Source: Thalassolituus sp006212115 (GTDB taxonomy: Bacteria > Pseudomonadota > Gammaproteobacteria > Pseudomonadales > Oceanobacteraceae). Taken from it: DNA of 64,000 bases. The notes under the pieces were generated by a model. It had not been told where the DNA came from. It made no database searches and was given only the letters and a program-made list of their open reading frames with translations. The stretch lies in NCBI RefSeq assembly GCF_040372045.1, contig NZ_BAABWH010000010.1. One strand, given 5' to 3'. A program made the translations under genes and the position numbers. Positions 62,153 through 64,000 of this stretch are shown one piece after another. The first letter of the stretch is position 1, and each line of letters opens with the position of its first letter.

Positions 62153-63141
62153 TGATGAAGTCAGTTGTTATTGTTGCCATGGGAGTATTGCTGATGGCAG
62201 CAATGACTGCTGGCTATTATCGCTTTTTCCCAGATTCTTCAGTCGTTATTTTGAGCGGTGATTCAGAGTCTCATCAATCACTGCCGTCCAGCAATAAAAA
62301 CCTACTAGCGGCTACCTTCCAGCAGGCTGCGACCTTCAGAGGCGCGCAGCCCGATGGTAGATTGCTGGTAATCGATGGACGTTTATTGATTAACCGCGAC
62401 CTGCGTTTGTGGATGGATTATTACCTCAGCGCGGTGGGTGAAGTTTCTCTCGACGATATCGTCGAATATATGAAAGCACAGATGCGCACTTTGCCAGAGC
62501 CTGCAAATCGGGAGGCTCTGGATCTTTTACAAGCTTATCTGAGTTACCTCGCGAGCATCTCTGAGTACGATGAGATCGCAGGTCGAAAAATAGCGTATTC
62601 CAATATCGAAGAATTAACAGCTCGTCAGCAGTGGGTTATGGATTTGCGACGCCTCTATTTCGACAATGTCACAGTGGAGGCGTTTTTTGCTGCAGACGAA
62701 GCGATCGACGACTTCACTCTGAAGCGTCTCGAACTCTTACAGGAAGGTGCATCCCCCGGCGAAATTTCTGCGCTTGAAACAAGGTTGCCGCAGCCGGTTC
62801 AGGTAGCGCGTCGTCAGGCGGCTTCAGTACAGGACTCTTTGCAGCTTCGTCATCAACATTCAGATCCTGCGACCCTACGACAAGCGCGATCCGAGCGATT
62901 TGGGCATGACGCAGCGGAGCGGCTGGCGCAGCTTGATGAAGAGAGGGCAATCTGGATGTCGCGGCTGCAGCAATACCATCGCTTTACACAGGATCAACGC
63001 GGTGAGCTTGACTACGAAGTCATTGTGCAGGCGTATCGGGATCAGCATTTCAGCGTCGCTGAGCAGCGACGCCTCGATGCGGCGTTGATCAGTCTTCAGA
63101 CTGCGCGTCAGCCTCTCGGAGTAGGCTCTGTAGAGGACTGA
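62152..63141 (+). CDS. lifO: Lipase-specific foldase (Lif)
   Basis: 329 residues. One N-terminal membrane anchor (residues 3-20), then a helical periplasmic domain. The Lif motif RxxFDYxLSAxGE appears as RLWMDYYLSAVGE with Met where Phe is usual. Folds the lipase in the periplasm before export through the type II system. Its last 53 bases overlap the convergent next gene. ATG at 62155 is equally possible. Confidence 0.9.
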   Translation: MMKSVVIVAMGVLLMAAMTAGYYRFFPDSSVVILSGDSESHQSLPSSNKNLLAATFQQAATFRGAQPDGRLLVIDGRLLINRDLRLWMDYYLSAVGEVSLDDIVEYMKAQMRTLPEPANREALDLLQAYLSYLASISEYDEIAGRKIAYSNIEELTARQQWVMDLRRLYFDNVTVEAFFAADEAIDDFTLKRLELLQEGASPGEISALETRLPQPVQVARRQAASVQDSLQLRHQHSDPATLRQARSERFGHDAAERLAQLDEERAIWMSRLQQYHRFTQDQRGELDYEVIVQAYRDQHFSVAEQRRLDAALISLQTARQPLGVGSVED

Positions 63142-63901
63142 AGAGCTGCGCGCCGCTGATCAGAATATTGTCGCCATGCAGCTGGGGATTAATATCTGCG
63201 GACAGTTCGTGGATATGACCAAATTGAGCACCAGCTTCACGGGCAATTAACTGCGCCGCGGCGAAATCCCATGGCTTAACGCTTTCGTAGTATCCATCAA
63301 GACGCCCGCATGCCACCCAGCAGATATCCAGTGCCGCTGATCCCAAGCGTCGGATGTCAGCGCAGTTTAAAAGGACATTTTCAAGGCGGCGCATCAGCTT
63401 AGGTAAATCCTCGATGACATAAGGGAATCCAGTCGCGATGATAGCCCTGTTCAGTTCGACATTGGTGTTGCAACGAATAGGCACGTCGTTAAGTCTGGCG
63501 CCTTTTCCTGCCTGAGCGTGGAAGGTTTCGTTTAAAAATGGATTGTGTACCACACCAACCCGGGCCTTTCCCTTGTGGTAATAGGCAATGGAGATCGCGA
63601 CCTGAGGATGGTGATGCGCGTAGTTAACGGTTCCGTCGATCGGATCAACGATCCACAGGTGCTCTCGCTCAGACGCCTCCGCAAGTTGGTCCGGCGTCAG
63701 TTCTTCAGACAGGATGACGTGATCTGGGTAATTACTTCGAATGCCGTTTGCGATCAGAGTGTCCGCTGCGACGTCGGCTTGGGTGACCAGCTCGTTGCCG
63801 TTTTTGTATGAAACCGACAATGACTGGCGTTGCTTTGCAATAAGCTCTCCGGCCTGTTTGGCGAGGCGAAGAGCGAGGGTCAAAACATTAGTTTCGTGCA
63901 T
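63089..63901 (-). CDS. Inositol monophosphatase family protein (SuhB/CysQ-like)
   Basis: 270 residues. Metal motifs LSEELTPD, WIVDPIDGTVNY and the C-terminal SVKPWDFAAAQLIAREAGA are all present. Dephosphorylates inositol phosphate or a related sugar or nucleotide phosphate; SuhB also joins the rRNA antitermination complex, but the assignment here is by family only. Convergent overlap with lifO. Confidence 0.88.
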   Translation of the reverse strand: MHETNVLTLALRLAKQAGELIAKQRQSLSVSYKNGNELVTQADVAADTLIANGIRSNYPDHVILSEELTPDQLAEASEREHLWIVDPIDGTVNYAHHHPQVAISIAYYHKGKARVGVVHNPFLNETFHAQAGKGARLNDVPIRCNTNVELNRAIIATGFPYVIEDLPKLMRRLENVLLNCADIRRLGSAALDICWVACGRLDGYYESVKPWDFAAAQLIAREAGAQFGHIHELSADINPQLHGDNILISGAQLFSPLQSLLREADAQSED

Positions 63902-64000
63902 ATGACATGCTCGTGGTTCGATGCATTTTCAGTATGCGCCTATGTGCTTCTGTCTACCAGTCCTGTCTGGAGTGTTACACTATTACCTTTCTGGTCTTGG

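Noticed and set aside
1..64000. CRISPR arrays, tRNA, rRNA and insertion sequences
   Set aside because: No regularly spaced repeats, no cloverleaf or rRNA sequence and no transposase were seen on reading through; a dedicated search was not possible.

Overview
The window comes from a gammaproteobacterium, most likely a marine Oceanospirillales-type organism (Thalassolituus/Oceanobacter-like). This is inferred from gene content and protein style: a classical S10-spc-alpha ribosomal superoperon, TRAP transporters with a TatT subunit, a PilZ-DUF1631-GGDEF-EAL protein, a family I lipase with its dedicated foldase, and moderate GC. No 16S or phylogeny is available here, so the genus is not certain.

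Layout. 1-1033: a REP-like inverted pair, a terminator, a DUF4198 secreted protein (minus strand) with a Fur-like site, and a strong sigma70 promoter. 1085-14852: 28 genes of the S10, spc and alpha operons in canonical order (rpsJ to rplQ, with secY, rpmJ and rpoA), ending in a terminator. Two structured intergenic leaders lie before rpsH and rpsM. 15031-17142: a TonB-dependent siderophore receptor broken by one in-frame TAA. 17257-21908: a minus-strand TRAP operon (tatT-dctP-dctQ-dctM) followed by a hormone-sensitive-lipase-type esterase. 21976-25680: a 1234-residue PilZ-DUF1631-GGDEF-EAL protein with degenerate catalytic motifs. 25986-28848: cydABX, the bd-type quinol oxidase with its 40-residue small subunit. 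29003-34439: a DUF4331 secreted protein, a small lipoprotein, a TPR protein, a HupE/UreJ-like membrane protein, then an ECF sigma factor and an RskA-like anti-sigma factor. 34686-37196: three unrecognised genes in a row. 37315-41496: yceI and cytochrome b561, a LysR regulator, a MATE exporter and a SCO1/SenC copper chaperone. 41523-44467: the zinc locus znuB-znuC-zur, divergent from znuA. 44532-46229: a membrane/CapA-type protein. 46393-54641: a minus-strand group coding for an RND pump, its adaptor, a GNAT protein, a GH3-type acyl-adenylating enzyme and a second GNAT-like protein. 55100-63901: glmU, a CBS protein, a ComFB protein, a CpxRA-like two-component system with a small LTxxQ-like exported protein, nitronate monooxygenase, lipase plus foldase, and an inositol-monophosphatase-family protein.

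The most interesting parts are the GH3-GNAT-RND gene group, which looks like a make-and-export pathway for an amide conjugate; the RMF-like tail on the RND permease; the sigma-factor-linked DUF4331/TPR/HupE group; the three-gene unknown cassette whose upstream region shares a near-identical palindrome with the sigma-factor gene; the nested alternative hairpins between rpmJ and rpsM; and the single nonsense codon in the TonB receptor. No rRNA, tRNA, insertion sequence or CRISPR array was seen.
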